The translations under genes and the position numbers were made by a program. This document shows positions 12,101-21,384 of a stretch of DNA of 64,000 nucleotides, one piece after another; the first letter of the stretch is position 1; the number at the start of each line of letters is the position of its first letter. Location of the stretch: positions 241,507,823 to 241,571,822 of the forward strand of contig JBAIZL010000005.1 of assembly GCA_036971475.1 (NCBI GenBank), given 5' to 3'. The DNA comes from Prosapia bicincta (Eukaryota; Arthropoda; Insecta; Hemiptera; Cercopidae). The notes below the pieces were generated by a model. The model made no database searches and was not told the origin of the DNA. It saw only the letters and a program-made list of their open reading frames with translations.

Positions 12101-14453
12101 ATTGTTCGATCCTATTGGATTCACTTGTCCTATTTCCATATGCCCTAAGTTATTATTGCAGGAATGCTGGAAAGATAATTGTGGGTGGGACAAAGAAGTA
12201 CCAGAAGAAATCAAACAACGATTCAATATATGGTTTCAGGAACTCGATCAATTAAAAGAGATGAAGATTCCACGATGGCTACAAGGTGTGGATGACGTAA
12301 TCATTTCTGTATCAGTTCACATATTTTGTGATGCCAGCAAATTTGCGTACTCAACAGCAGTATTTATGCGTTTTGAACTTAGTACATGTATTCAATTACA
12401 GCTAATCCAGGCAAAGTCACGTGTAGCACCTGTAAAGAAGATGACAATACCCAGACTTGAACTAATGGCTGCTACTATAGGTGCTAGATTAGGTTCTTCA
12501 GTAGTGCAAGAATTAAGAGATGAAAACAAATTTGAATGTAATATTAAATTTTTTTATTGGAGTGACTCTTCTACAGTAATAGCTTGGATTAAAAGAGAAG
12601 AAAACTGGGGAGTATTTGTTAGAAATAGAGTTGAAGAAATCTGCAGCCTCACTTCCAGAACATCTTGGCGGCACATTCCCGGCACTATGAATCCAGCAGA
12701 CTTGCCCAGTAGAGGATGTTCAGTTTCCAGGTTGATTAGTTCCAGATGGTGGGAGGGCCCGTCATGGTTGAAGTTGCCTGAAGATACCTGGCCATCAAAT
12801 GAACCTGAACCTGACGAAGAATTAATTTCTTTAGAAAAAAAGAAAGGACCTACACCTTCACTTTTAAGTAATAATTACCCAAAAGATTGGTTTTATTACT
12901 TTTCAAATGATTTTGATAAGATTGTGTGTGTTTTTGCATGGTTGCTGAGATTTATTCATAATTGTAACCCCTCAAAGAAGGAAAAGTGTGTGAGTAAAGT
13001 TTTGTCATGTAAGGAGATTATTGAAGCTAACAATTTTATAATTAGAATTGTTCAACAGCAATCATTTGAAGGAATAAGGGACCCTAAATTGGCTTCATTG
13101 TCACCATTTATGGCTGCTGATGGTATTATAAGGCTAAAGACAAAATTAACAGAAAGAAAGGATTTGGAAAATTTTAAATTTCCTGTTGTTCTACCATCAA
13201 AACATGACATTGTAGATATTCTTATTCTTACAATACATAAGAGATCATGTCATGTGGGAGTTCAAGGTCTCTTAAGTTTATTAAGAGAAAACTATTGGAT
13301 ATTGAGAGGAAGAAAAACAATAAGTAATACTTTGAAAAAATGTATTCCTTGTCAGAGACATAATTCAAAAAATGTAGAAACAATCACTCCACCCTTACCT
13401 GAAAGTAGAGTACGAGATGCCGCAGTATTTGAAGTGGTTGGAATTGATTTTGCGGGACCTTTGTTTCTACGAGATGGCAGTAAAGTTTGGATCTGCATAT
13501 TCACTTGTGCAGTATACCGTGCTGTTCATTTGGAGTTAGTAAAGTTTCTTTCTGTCGAAGCATTTATAGATACACTTAGAAGATTTATTGCAAGGCGAGG
13601 AAGACCATCAATAATATATAGTGACAATGGTACCAATTTCACAGGTACAGAAAAGGCATTTAAAATTCTAGATTGGAATGCTATCTTAAAATATAGCTCA
13701 TGCCAACAAATTGACTGGAGGTTTAACCCTCCCTCTGCTGCATGGTGGGGCGGATGGTGGGAGCGACTCATCCGACTCATGAAACAGTTGCTACGCAAAA
13801 CCTTGGGCAAAACGTCATTGGATTATGAGGAAATGGAGACAATCTTATGTGATTGTGAAAGTATCATGAATTCTAGACCTTTGACATATTTATCTGAAAC
13901 TTCTTCAGACCTAACTGCTATTACTCCAAATATGTTTTTACATGACTTAAAAGAAATTGGAGTTCCAGATTGTGACCATGTAAATACAAAAAGTCTTAAC
14001 AAGAGAGTACGTTATCGACAACACCTGAGAGAAGCATTGCGAAAAAGATTTAGGATTGAGTATTTAGGACAATTAGCTTTAAAAAGTAAGAAAAACGGCA
14101 GACAGTTGAAAGTTGGAGAATTAGTACTGATTGAAGTTGAAAATAAAAAAAGAATTGATTGGCCAATAGGACTGATAGAAAAGACTATCATTGGTAGAGA
14201 TGGAGTGTGTAGATTAGTGCAATTGAAGACTGCTTTTGGAAGTTTATTGAGACCAATACAAAGACTATATCCTCTTGAAATGCAAGAAGAAACCATCCAA
14301 GAACAATTAAAAGAAAAGATTAAACCAAAAGTGACAAAAACCAATGAACATGAACTACACCTGGAAGAAGATAATGTGACAAAAGAAAATAAAATTGTGA
14401 CATATTCAAGAAGTGGCAGACAAATTAAGCTTCCACAAAAATTTGTTGATTAA
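9120..14453 (+). CDS. BEL/Pao gag-pol polyprotein, 1777 aa, intact
   Basis: A single frame encodes everything needed for reverse transcription and integration. In order: a coiled, charged N-terminus; a Gag region similar to the DUF1759 type (about residues 100-310); three Cys/His knuckles (CVFCDSGHLSENC at 371; a second CX2CX4HX4C at 404; a variant CX2CX3HX4C at 423); an aspartic protease with LLFDSGS (D495); RT with D824 and the box Y906-V-D-N909; RNase H starting at IFCDAS (D1071); an integrase zinc finger with HX4H at about 1373 and CX2C at about 1408; the catalytic triad D1443, D1502, E1548; and a C-terminal DUF5641-like domain. The start is the first ATG after the leader, 70 bp from the LTR. 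There are no internal stops. Unusually, the RT box has Asn where most elements have a second Asp. Confidence 0.95.
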   Translation: MDALKKKRKLFRTGFSRLHNTLLESIKNEDDVILLKANLELLREKHNQLEVLDREIIEVLLNENASTEVLENEVESADEYSGKFKIVEYLVEQAIDKARPKTDTSVNVEKRKFKLPTLEFKKFGGDISDWLPFWGQFKKIHEDPCIDSDDKYQYLLQATIPNTKAREIVESFPPCGRSYEQAIEHLKSRFAKDDLLVEFYIREILKIVITLNSSESKITISSLYDQIESKLRCLETLGVTKEKYAAMLFPLVESCLREDLLIAWQRSRPNSQQDETASESKSRLDSLMNFLKIEVEGEERINLAKQGFGLQKTKVSTGDNPTSSYKRDFASKDKHIKNTRRPTSNVTAAGLVNVKSNTSTVSTDKTKLSMCVFCDSGHLSENCFKARDMSLEERQNILTSKRCCFSCTKVGHLSKHCRAIVKCIICNGKHVPLMCSKLQNNFNRSNIKPKCEEKVAEPNFENSLSNVNGNQVYMQTLVVKAVSDTKELNVRLLFDSGSQRSYIRKSTVEKMKYDTCGEETLLHGLFGGEVTKPRNHACYKVRLQSIDKTYSCNFKALSEINICTYVPALKPGRWTDELMERGIKLFQDADSPIEILIGADIYGKLLTGRKEVLDCGIIALETHLGWVLTGKFQESKEFSSMTALSMFVQSNSICKLWEMDVLGIKDPLQTRSKQEIEHSVQTQFLETVRVNEEGRYEVKLPWSKDHPEVPRNFNLAKKRLENSVKKLTNESLYNVYNNVFSDWLEDGVIEEIPISKWDEGHYLPHRPVIKENSTTAVRPVFDASSKEKGYYSLNQCLEIGINLIEIIPALLLRFRLYKIGVIADIKKAFLQISLYEEDRDFLRFLWQNTDGSLKIFRHRRVVFGVSSSPFLLNAVINYHLQKYLVPCAEDNQFSKCTIEKLFKSFYVDNCVTGVNNERDLKQFISEAIQIFSLGKFELRGWEYTEPGLEDKTEASVLGLTWDKKEDTISVSFHKIVNLEENLVTQRVILSTAHRLFDPIGFTCPISICPKLLLQECWKDNCGWDKEVPEEIKQRFNIWFQELDQLKEMKIPRWLQGVDDVIISVSVHIFCDASKFAYSTAVFMRFELSTCIQLQLIQAKSRVAPVKKMTIPRLELMAATIGARLGSSVVQELRDENKFECNIKFFYWSDSSTVIAWIKREENWGVFVRNRVEEICSLTSRTSWRHIPGTMNPADLPSRGCSVSRLISSRWWEGPSWLKLPEDTWPSNEPEPDEELISLEKKKGPTPSLLSNNYPKDWFYYFSNDFDKIVCVFAWLLRFIHNCNPSKKEKCVSKVLSCKEIIEANNFIIRIVQQQSFEGIRDPKLASLSPFMAADGIIRLKTKLTERKDLENFKFPVVLPSKHDIVDILILTIHKRSCHVGVQGLLSLLRENYWILRGRKTISNTLKKCIPCQRHNSKNVETITPPLPESRVRDAAVFEVVGIDFAGPLFLRDGSKVWICIFTCAVYRAVHLELVKFLSVEAFIDTLRRFIARRGRPSIIYSDNGTNFTGTEKAFKILDWNAILKYSSCQQIDWRFNPPSAAWWGGWWERLIRLMKQLLRKTLGKTSLDYEEMETILCDCESIMNSRPLTYLSETSSDLTAITPNMFLHDLKEIGVPDCDHVNTKSLNKRVRYRQHLREALRKRFRIEYLGQLALKSKKNGRQLKVGELVLIEVENKKRIDWPIGLIEKTIIGRDGVCRLVQLKTAFGSLLRPIQRLYPLEMQEETIQEQLKEKIKPKVTKTNEHELHLEEDNVTKENKIVTYSRSGRQIKLPQKFVD

Positions 14454-14502
14454 TCTTTTAACAATATACTATTTTTTAATGTTTTGAGTTAAACCATAAC
14501 TC

Positions 14503-14514
14503 AAAAGGTGGGAG
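14503..14514 (+). other. Polypurine tract
   Basis: AAAAGGTGGGAG lies two bases before the 3' LTR, the usual position for the plus-strand primer in LTR retrotransposons. Confidence 0.8.
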
Positions 14515-14516
14515 TA

Positions 14517-14774
14517 TGTTGTGAATGCAATAATATAATACTCTATGACAATCCTCTATGGAAAAAAAAAAGAAAAAGAACATTATATAAATTAACAGAT
14601 GATTTGTAATTGTTTTAGTTTTTCTCAGTTCTTTGTTTAGAGTTTTGTTTTAAGAAAGATGTGAAGTAATAAATAGTGTTTAAATATGAAATAAGTTTTA
14701 TTACCAGCATAATTATATAAATATGACGAGTGTTCCGCCTGTAGCGGCAGTGTCAAAAGTTTATAGAAATAACA
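14517..14774 (+). repeat. BEL 3' LTR
   Basis: 258 bp, same ends and sequence as the 5' LTR. Its AATAAA signal is at 14,668-14,673. Confidence 0.97.
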
Positions 14775-14779
14775 GTATG
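14775..14779. repeat. Target-site duplication, right copy (GTATG)
   Basis: Exact repeat of 8787-8791. Removing the element and one copy would restore continuous host sequence. Confidence 0.93.
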
Positions 14780-14790
14780 CTTTATTAACT

Positions 14791-14810
14791 CCACGCTTGA
14801 ATAAGCGTGG
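14791..14810. other. Short perfect hairpin
   Basis: An 8-bp stem CCACGCTT/AAGCGTGG encloses a GAAT loop, 12 bp past the BEL target duplication. It is relatively GC-rich for this region. No role can be assigned. Confidence 0.6.
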
Positions 14811-15799
14811 CGGGAAGTGAAAATAAAACTCTCTGAAATACAGTAAACACAACCTAATTGCGCTTGCATTACATGAGCATCTAGTGAGGATACCTGTAGA
14901 TTGTAGTCACTTTTGGAGAACTGTTTTTGCAATCTTAATCTATTTAAATGATTAGATGGCATGATCTAACGCTGGGTTTTCTGCGACATCTGCACATTAT
15001 TAGATGAGAAGCTAAACAATATATAATTAGTATATTTATTATTTATAATAATTACATGTATATAAAACATTCAATTGAATACTAAATTTATTTAAAAAAA
15101 GCTACTTTTCCAACAGAGTGTTCAATCACCTAAATTGAAATTAAGAATTATTAACACAGATGCAACTAATAATCAATAGATGGCGGTAATCACGCTATGA
15201 CGTACAGCTGATACTTAAATTATGTGAAAATATGATTTCACACAGCAATTTTTATGTAGGCTATTTAGGTTAGTTTCCATAGCATAACATGATTTAACGC
15301 ATAATTTATATTAGTTTATTTACTGTACAATATTTCAAGTTAGAATGCTATTTAATTGAAAATACCTTAAATATATAGGCCTACGTTAATAAATATACTT
15401 TTGAGTACAGTTTTCTGCCTTTCCTAACGTTACAATATTTACCTCTGTTGACGTGTTTCGGAGTGATTCCAATTCAAAACCTATTTCAGGTTGTGTAGCT
15501 TTAGTTTTTAAAAAATTAATGTAGTAATTTATAAAACAAATCTTACGAAATCGATTTAAAATAATCAAAATAGGTAATTGTTGTATGTGTTAACTTATTA
15601 TTTGAATGTAACAGATATAGAATTGGGCTAAATTGTTTTGTTTTGAGAAATATATAAGTTATATTATTATTTTTACACTCAAGTCCTAGAAATGAGTGAA
15701 ATTTATTTAGTAACCCATGTAATCGAAAAAAATAGGTATAGACTATATATATAGTGGCTACACTTGTTTTTCAGAAACAATAATAAATACCTACATATA
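14811..15799. other. No gene seen
   Basis: AT-rich DNA with one TAGGCCTA at about 15,377. Short frames present have no recognisable domain. Confidence 0.5.
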
Positions 15800-15953
15800 A
15801 CTATTCTTTGACCTTAGCTTGTGAGGTTATGTTAATACAAATAATAGACATACACAAAACTCACAAATTTATCATTTATTAATTCAAGCTAATAATTCAT
15901 GAGTTAATAAATTATTTGTGAGTTTTGTGTATGTCTTTTATTTGTATTAATGC
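15800..15953. repeat. Foldback repeat carrying one copy of the 46-bp satellite monomer
   Basis: Arms of about 52 bp (roughly 15,833-15,886 and 15,898-15,951) share 'gacatacacaaaactcaca' and its reverse complement around a short centre. Immediately outside the left arm, 15,802-15,834 reads as the reverse complement of the monomer that forms the 18,985-20,226 array ('cataacctcacaagctaag' plus 'caaagaat'). The arm sequence also matches the foldback at 18,771-18,992. Non-coding and probably non-autonomous; the mobilising enzyme is unknown. Confidence 0.8.
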
Positions 15954-16799
15954 CTTGCATGATTAGAATTCAAGTGTTCAGTTTTTTGTAAAACTTAAGA
16001 GAACCAGTAGGGCAAAACTTGAAAAACTTAAAAATTTATTATTATTATTTTTAATAGGAATTCATGACCAACTTTGAACTTCATAAATAGACTTGTACAA
16101 GTGCATATAGATTAATAAGTTTTTGAAGAAAAGCGTGAGCAGGTCAGAATAACGACAAAAAGCTGCAGTCTGCTTTTTTATAGGCCTATGAGTAGTGCAC
16201 AATTTAGTTATAAAATGAAATGATTGTTCAGGTTGGCTGCATTTAAATCTGGTTCCAGATTTCATAATAGTACATCTCTTGTTACTTTCAGTTATATATA
16301 GTTGCTTTCACATTTATTATAACAAATTAAATAAAACATCAGTAGGTGTTATTGTGATTTAGTGTTTGGTTTATGTGTATTGTTTGTGCATTATGGGCAG
16401 AAGACCAACGAAATTAAACAAACTTTATAAATTAAAAAGAGAAGAGATGTAGGTATTCCAAAAGCTAGGTTAGCCCGAAACGTACTAGATAATGCAAATG
16501 GCGTAGGTTTCAGTAGAAACAGACCTATTGAGCCTAGACCATCTTCACCTTAGAGTACAAATTAGAAGAAGGCCTAAATCAGAACAGAAAATAGGTGAAT
16601 TGGGCAAATTATATATTAAGTTTAGTTGTAATCACAGTCTAAATAGTTTTTGATTTATGTTTTTTGAGTGACGCTTTAGGTTAGTAAGTGTTATGTTCGC
16701 AATGTTGCAGTCCAGGATACAATATGGTATCGCTGTTAGCAGGAATACTCACAGTGTGAAAGACATTTAGGCCTTGTATTACCACAAGCTGTCGATCTA
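15954..16799. other. No gene seen
   Basis: AT-rich non-coding DNA. A short frame beginning ATGGGCAGAAGACC at about 16,393 stops quickly and has no recognised domain. Confidence 0.45.
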
Positions 16800-17346
16800 T
16801 GATGGCCTACAACAAGAACTATGCCCTAAAAGCGAGAATAGGTGGAGTGGCTACTAAAAGGTTGTTGCAGGAAATGAAACTACTACTGTCAAGAGTAATT
16901 AGTGTTCCTGCTCAAATAATGGAGTTTATAAAGCCAGTTTTCAAAAGCCTTTCAGATAAAGATTTATTGACAATATGTATGCATAAAAAACCCAAAATCC
17001 AAATGTAAGTGTCATTGTAGTGATTTGGTCGCGCTTACCCAAAACTGGGTTTGTGTGTATAAAAACTCTACATTTTGGAGTGTATGATGCTGTATCATTT
17101 TTCAACCAAGTAATATCACAAAGTCATTGGAAATGTAACAAAGTGTATGGATCTTAATAAGGTAGGCAAAAACATTGGCAAAACACTCCTCAGTATAAAA
17201 AAAATCGACGAATGCCGAACCAGGATGCTAAACTCACGCCTCATATTACATAAAATTAGCATTATAGAAGAAAAGACAGGTCAAAAGAAGGGCGGGAAAC
17301 AGGGAAGAAGATCCTGATGGCTCAAGTTATGAAGTTGTCATGTTTT
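16800..17346 (+). pseudogene. Mutator-like transposase-domain pseudogene (C-terminal part)
   Basis: The first part is open (69 codons from 16,799) and includes a segment of the form IKPVFKSLSDKDLL, followed by a degraded HKKPKIQM. A following degraded stretch reads in other frames as remnants such as PKLGLCV and KVGKNIGKTL. The last codons before the stop at 17,344-17,346 read DPDGSSYEVVMF. I recognise this order (IKP..LSD..LL, a GKTQN-like segment, an ERxPK-like segment, short C-terminal tail) from an arthropod multicopy family with a Mutator-like transposase domain. Stops and frameshifts show it is dead, and the N-terminal catalytic part is absent. The assignment is from memory of the family. 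Confidence 0.55.
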
Positions 17347-17514
17347 AAAATAATAAATATACTGTAAATACAATTTTTACTCTAATGTTTTACTTACCAA
17401 CACTATCACCTTGTCCCGAAAATTATGTTTTTATAAATTTGTCCACAGTTTTCTCAGGAACTACTGTACAGGTTATGATGAAACCAAATTTTTACCACTT
17501 ATTTTCAATATAAT
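17347..17514. other. Spacer without features
   Basis: Short AT-rich interval between the pseudogene and the 82-bp satellite. Confidence 0.5.
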
Positions 17515-17960
17515 ACAGAGGGCTCTCATACATTATTCGAAGTGTAAAGCCCTTATACATAATTCGAAGAGCAGGGAACTTACACATTAATCAAACTGCT
17601 GAGGTCTCATACATTAATCTTAGTGTACGACCCTTACACATTATTCGAAGAGCAGGGAACTTATACATTAATCAAACTGCTGAGGTCTCATACACTAATC
17701 GAAGTGTAAGGCCCTTATACATTATTCGAAGAGCAGGGAACTTGTACATTAATCAAACTGCTGAGGTCTCATACATTAATCGGAATACAGAGTCCTCACA
17801 TTGCTTGAAGTGCAAAGTCTTTCTCTGACTTGAAGTTCAGGGCCTTTAAATTGATTGAAGTACTGAGCATTTAGATTGTTTAAAATGCGAAGTCCTTATA
17901 TGAATTGCAGTACAGGGCCCTGACAGTGTTATATTTGCGGCCTTTTGCATTGCTCGAAGT
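17515..17960. repeat. 82-bp tandem repeat built from ~27-bp subunits
   Basis: Three clear 82-bp units contain 'gaagagcagggaact', 'aatcaaactgctgaggtctc' and 'aatcgaagtgtaaggccctt'. Each unit is itself three related ~27-bp pieces beginning 'acattaatc' or 'acattattc'. Flanking single-subunit copies to about 17,960 are strongly decayed, so the 82-bp unit looks like a later amplification of an older 27-bp array. Confidence 0.85.
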
Positions 17961-18770
17961 CCTGTTCATAGTGCTGAGCCAAACAATATAATACGCGTGT
18001 ATAAATCAGGATTCCCACGATATACAACATTTAGCTGCTAGGGCTAATCACTGATATCGAGGAAGTTTTCTTCAGGCAAGGAACTTCCCGGTTTCTTCCA
18101 GTCCCCCATAGTAACGACCCATTATAATCACAAACCTAAATATAATCACACTGTAAGCTCTCCACTAATTCTTAGAAAACTGCGCCTTATTTCCTAAGCA
18201 TAAGCTAAACATTCACATTTGTCTTACCTTAATTAAAAAAATAAACTTGTCTAGATAATTTTATCCGTAGAAAAAGTTCTTGGAAGTAATAAAACTCAAG
18301 AGATTCTTTAAATGTTTTGTGAAGCTTACATCGAATTTATCAATCAGCGGTAGCCCTACATCGTCTGTCAGTGCCCTTTTATTAATTATCCACGAAGACG
18401 TCTAGCTTCTGATCGAGCAGGCATGTCTAATAACTCAGGGAACAAGTAACGAGACTTAGCTTAGCTGCGACATGCTCAACTCACTTCTGTTGGTTGAGGA
18501 AACATAAATCCGATTTCCTTACATCTTTAATTAGCAAACTGAAATTAAAAAGGCCTACTCGGTGAATGTAAATTTAAGATGTCATGTAAATGAGATGTTG
18601 CAATGTAATTAACATACTTTTGCTATACAAATATAATCAATACAATAAAAATGGAAATATAGAAACCCAGCTGATAGCTATTATATTGTGTTCATGTTGG
18701 TAAATGTTAAAAGTTTAAACATAATTAAACGTCAAACGAGCTGAGATGTTATTTTTAAACAATTTTGTAT
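17961..18770. other. No gene seen
   Basis: AT-rich non-coding DNA with small moderate-GC patches near 18,050-18,110 and 18,340-18,480. No domain or RNA could be read. Confidence 0.5.
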
Positions 18771-18992
18771 TTAAAAACAAATAAAAACATACACAATACT
18801 CACAAATTAATCATTTATTTACTCATGCGCGTTTCAATAATAAAGTCATCATCATCAGTGAGTGTTACTACTACAAACTCTAACTTACAACGAGGGCGAT
18901 AGAAAGGTTACACTTTCATATTTATACAGTAGATGTTGCTACGCCCACTTGTCAAAACAAAAATTTTGTGTATGTTTTTATTTGTTTTTACA
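18771..18992. repeat. Foldback element adjoining the 46-bp satellite
   Basis: Arms at about 18,771-18,800 ('aaaacaaataaaaacataca') and 18,960-18,992 (its reverse complement) enclose about 160 bp. Within the unit, the minus strand contains CTGATGA (18,852-18,858) and GAAA (18,832-18,835), and ACTCA/TGAGT lie just outside that segment, a hammerhead-like order. However, the stretch between CTGATGA and GAAA does not form a good stem II. The right arm runs directly into the first monomer of the 46-bp array. Same family as 15,800-15,953. Confidence 0.7.
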
Positions 18993-20226
18993 TAACCTCA
19001 CAAGTAAGCTCAAAGAATGTTTTTATTTGTTTCTACATAACCTCACAAGCTAAGCTCAAAGAATGTTTTTATTTGTTTTAACATAACCTCACAAGTAAGC
19101 TCAAAGAATGTTTTTATTGGTTTCTACATAACCTCACAAGCTAAGCTCAAAGAATATTTTTATTTGTTTTTAACATAACCTCACAAGCTAAGCTCAAAGA
19201 AAGTTTTTATTTGTTTTTAACACAACCTCACAAGCTAAGCTCAAAGAATGTTTTTATTTGTTTTTACATAACCTCACAAGCTAAGCTCAAAGAAAGTTTT
19301 TATTTGTTTTTACTTAACCTCACAAGCTAAGCTCAAAGAATGTTTTTATTTGTTTTTACATAACCTCAGAAGCTAAGCTCAAAGAATGTTTTTATTTATT
19401 TTTACATAACCTCACAAGCTAACCTCAAAGAATGTTTTTATTTGTTTTTAACATAACCTCACAAGCTAAGCTCGAAGAATGTTTTTATTTGTTTTTACAT
19501 AACCTCACAAGCTAAGCTCAAAGAATGTTTTTATTTGTTTTTAACATAACCTCACAAGCTAAGCTCAAAGAATGTTTTTATTTGTTTTTAACATAACCTC
19601 ACAAGCTAAGCTCAAAGAATGTTTTTATTTGTTTTAACATAACCTCAGAAGCTAAGCTCAAAGAATGTTTTTATTTGTTGTTACATAACCTCACAAGCTA
19701 AGCTCAAAGAATGTTTTTATTTGGTTTTTACATAACCTCACAAGCTAAGCTCATAGAATGTTTTTATTTGTTTTTAACATAACCTAACAAGCTAAGCTCA
19801 AAGAATGTTTTTATTTGGTTTTTACATAACCTCACAAGCTAAGCTCAAAGAATGTTTGTATTTGTTTTTACATAACCTCACAAGCTAAGCTCAAAGAATG
19901 TTTTTATTTGTTTTTACATAACCTCACAAGCTAAGCTCAAAGAATGTTTTTATTTGTTTTAACATAACCTCAGAAGCTAAGCTCAAAGAATGTTTTTATT
20001 TGTTTTTACATAACCTCACAAGCTAAGCTCAAAGAATGTTTTTATTTGTTTTTACATAACCTCACAAGCTAAGCTCAAAGAATGTTTTTATTTGTTTTAA
20101 CATAACCTCAGAAGCTAAGCTCAAAGAATGTTTTTATTTGTTTTAACATAACCTCAGAAGCTAAGCTCAAAGAATGTTTTTATTTGTTTTTAACATAACC
20201 TCACAAGCTAAGCTCAAAGAATATTT
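18985..20226. repeat. 46-bp satellite array, about 27 copies
   Basis: Monomer: 'aagctcaaagaatgttttta' followed by 'tttgtttttacataacctca' and 'caagct'. Copies vary by a T insertion, 'cacaag' versus 'cagaag', and a few substitutions, so the array is homogeneous and probably young. Its left edge coincides with the right arm of the 18.8-kb foldback, and its monomer occurs singly beside the related foldback at 15.8 kb. Possible short frames inside are artefacts of the repeat. Confidence 0.95.
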
Positions 20227-20394
20227 GTATAATTTTCCATTTCATTAAAATTTCAGATATTTATTTCAAAAAATGGTGTTTGTATTATTTGGCAGGCAAA
20301 ATCATTTTTTTAATATTTAATTATCAGCAATTTTTAAAATACCGTTTTGTAAGGGAACTCAACAGTTTTTTAAAACTTAAACAAAAGATGTTTT

Positions 20395-20880
20395 ATGTAA
20401 CTTCCATATGTTATCCTGAGCAAATCTCATCTGTATTAAATGTCTTCCTAAACTGTCTGTAACATTGGAGGTTTATCTTTCTCAACGGCGGAGTAAATTC
20501 TTTATCAGAGCTCAGATAGAGAAGCCAGCAAAGGAGGTACATATACTCCCCTTCAGAAAAAAGGGATGTCAAGCCAGGGAGACGTGGAGCCATGGAATTG
20601 ACACATTACGGTCAATCCATTGACACGAAAGAGGTTATTCAGAAAATTCCGGACGTCAGTTAGGCAGTAGGGTGCTGCGCCATCTTGCATCGAGTAAACA
20701 TTTCGTAGTTGGTCATCCTCAACGGTCTGTGGTGTTAAGAATTCTTGTGGCGTATTTAGGTACAATATCCCGTTGATGGTTCTCTCATGGGAGAAAGTGA
20801 CGTTTGTCTTGCTCAATGCACAAAACATGTTAACTTTAGGGCTATCACGAACGTCTTTCATGTGCATTTTTACTGCCTCA
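20395..20880 (-). pseudogene. Tc1/mariner-superfamily transposase pseudogene (C-terminal half)
   Basis: The minus strand is open for 104 codons (20,867-20,553) and then continues with in-frame stops. The order matches the C-terminal half of a common insect mariner-like DDE transposase: SPKVNMFCALS, then QDGAAPYCLTDVRNFLN (family form QDGAPPH, with one catalytic Asp), then PWLDIPFF (where the family has the last catalytic Asp before a FFLWG segment). After this a degraded tail of the VPP..SL.EL..RI type is still readable to about 20,395. The final catalytic segment is altered and stops interrupt the tail, so it cannot encode a working enzyme. The N-terminal helix-turn-helix half is missing and no terminal repeats were located. 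Confidence 0.7.
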
Positions 20881-21017
20881 AATCCTACAGTTATCTTTGC
20901 TTACTTCACCACTTGAGTGAAACGTCGACTTCTCTCTAAAGATGATGATATTAAAGAAAAAATTCGTCCTCTTCTACTTATCTATACAGAGTTCATATTT
21001 ATTTTTGCCTCGAAATA

Positions 21018-21384
21018 AGTATTTAATAACAATAAACCGGTTGAATATCGGGTCAAAAAAGTTTATTTAATTATTGCAACGTTTCGGCAACTTATTTGTT
21101 GCCCTTATCAAGCCTGTTATGCTATAAAAACAAGACCTTATATTTAACGTTCAAATGAGTAAGTGAGGAGGCAAAACATCAAACCCCCTAGACTTCACAA
21201 AAAACTTGAACCGTTTAGGCCTACGTTCATGAAGAGGTATATAAAAGTTAGTCGAACTATAGCTCAAAGGAAGTTTTTTATAACGAGTAGGCAGTTTGAT
21301 GTTTTGCCTCCTCACTTACTCATTTGAACGTTAAATATAAGGTCTTGTCTTTATAACACAACAGGCTTGATAAGGGCAATAAAT
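21018..21384. repeat. Large inverted repeat, left arm, loop and inner right arm
   Basis: Left arm at about 21,018-21,185. The inner part of the right arm at 21,297-21,384 repeats 21,096-21,185 in reverse, including 'aggaggcaaaacatcaaa' and 'acaaatgagtaagtg'-type sequence. The loop is about 110 bp. On the minus strand the left arm has a hammerhead-like order at 21,076-21,112: TTGATAAG, a GGCAAC/GTTGCC stem, then GAAAC. The right arm stops abruptly at 21,384 where a hAT-like element begins, and resumes at 23,156. Confidence 0.85.
21377..21384. repeat. Probable 8-bp target duplication, left copy
   Basis: CAATAAAT, against CAACAAAC on the right (23,148-23,155). Six of eight bases agree and both differences are T/C transitions, as expected for an ageing hAT duplication. 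Confidence 0.6.

Larger units (their letters stand above)
8792..14774 (+). mobile_element. Complete BEL/Pao LTR retrotransposon (5,983 bp)
   Basis: The element has two 258-bp LTRs that begin TG and end CA, a tRNA primer site just after the 5' LTR, one long gag-pol frame, a purine-rich tract just before the 3' LTR, and a 5-bp target duplication. The LTRs showed no difference when compared base by base, so the insertion is young. The domain order Gag, protease, RT, RNase H, integrase and the Pao-type peptidase identify BEL/Pao rather than Gypsy or Copia. There is no third frame for an envelope protein, and only about 60 bp lie between the pol stop and the 3' LTR. It sits in AT-rich DNA with no gene nearby. 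Confidence 0.97.

Noticed and set aside
14453..14517. Envelope gene downstream of BEL pol
   Set aside because: Only about 60 bp lie between the pol stop and the 3' LTR.
18821..18863. Functional hammerhead ribozyme in the 18.8-kb foldback
   Set aside because: CTGATGA, GAAA and an ACTCA/TGAGT closing pair are present, but the segment between CTGATGA and GAAA does not pair into stem II and the UH cleavage triplet is not evident.
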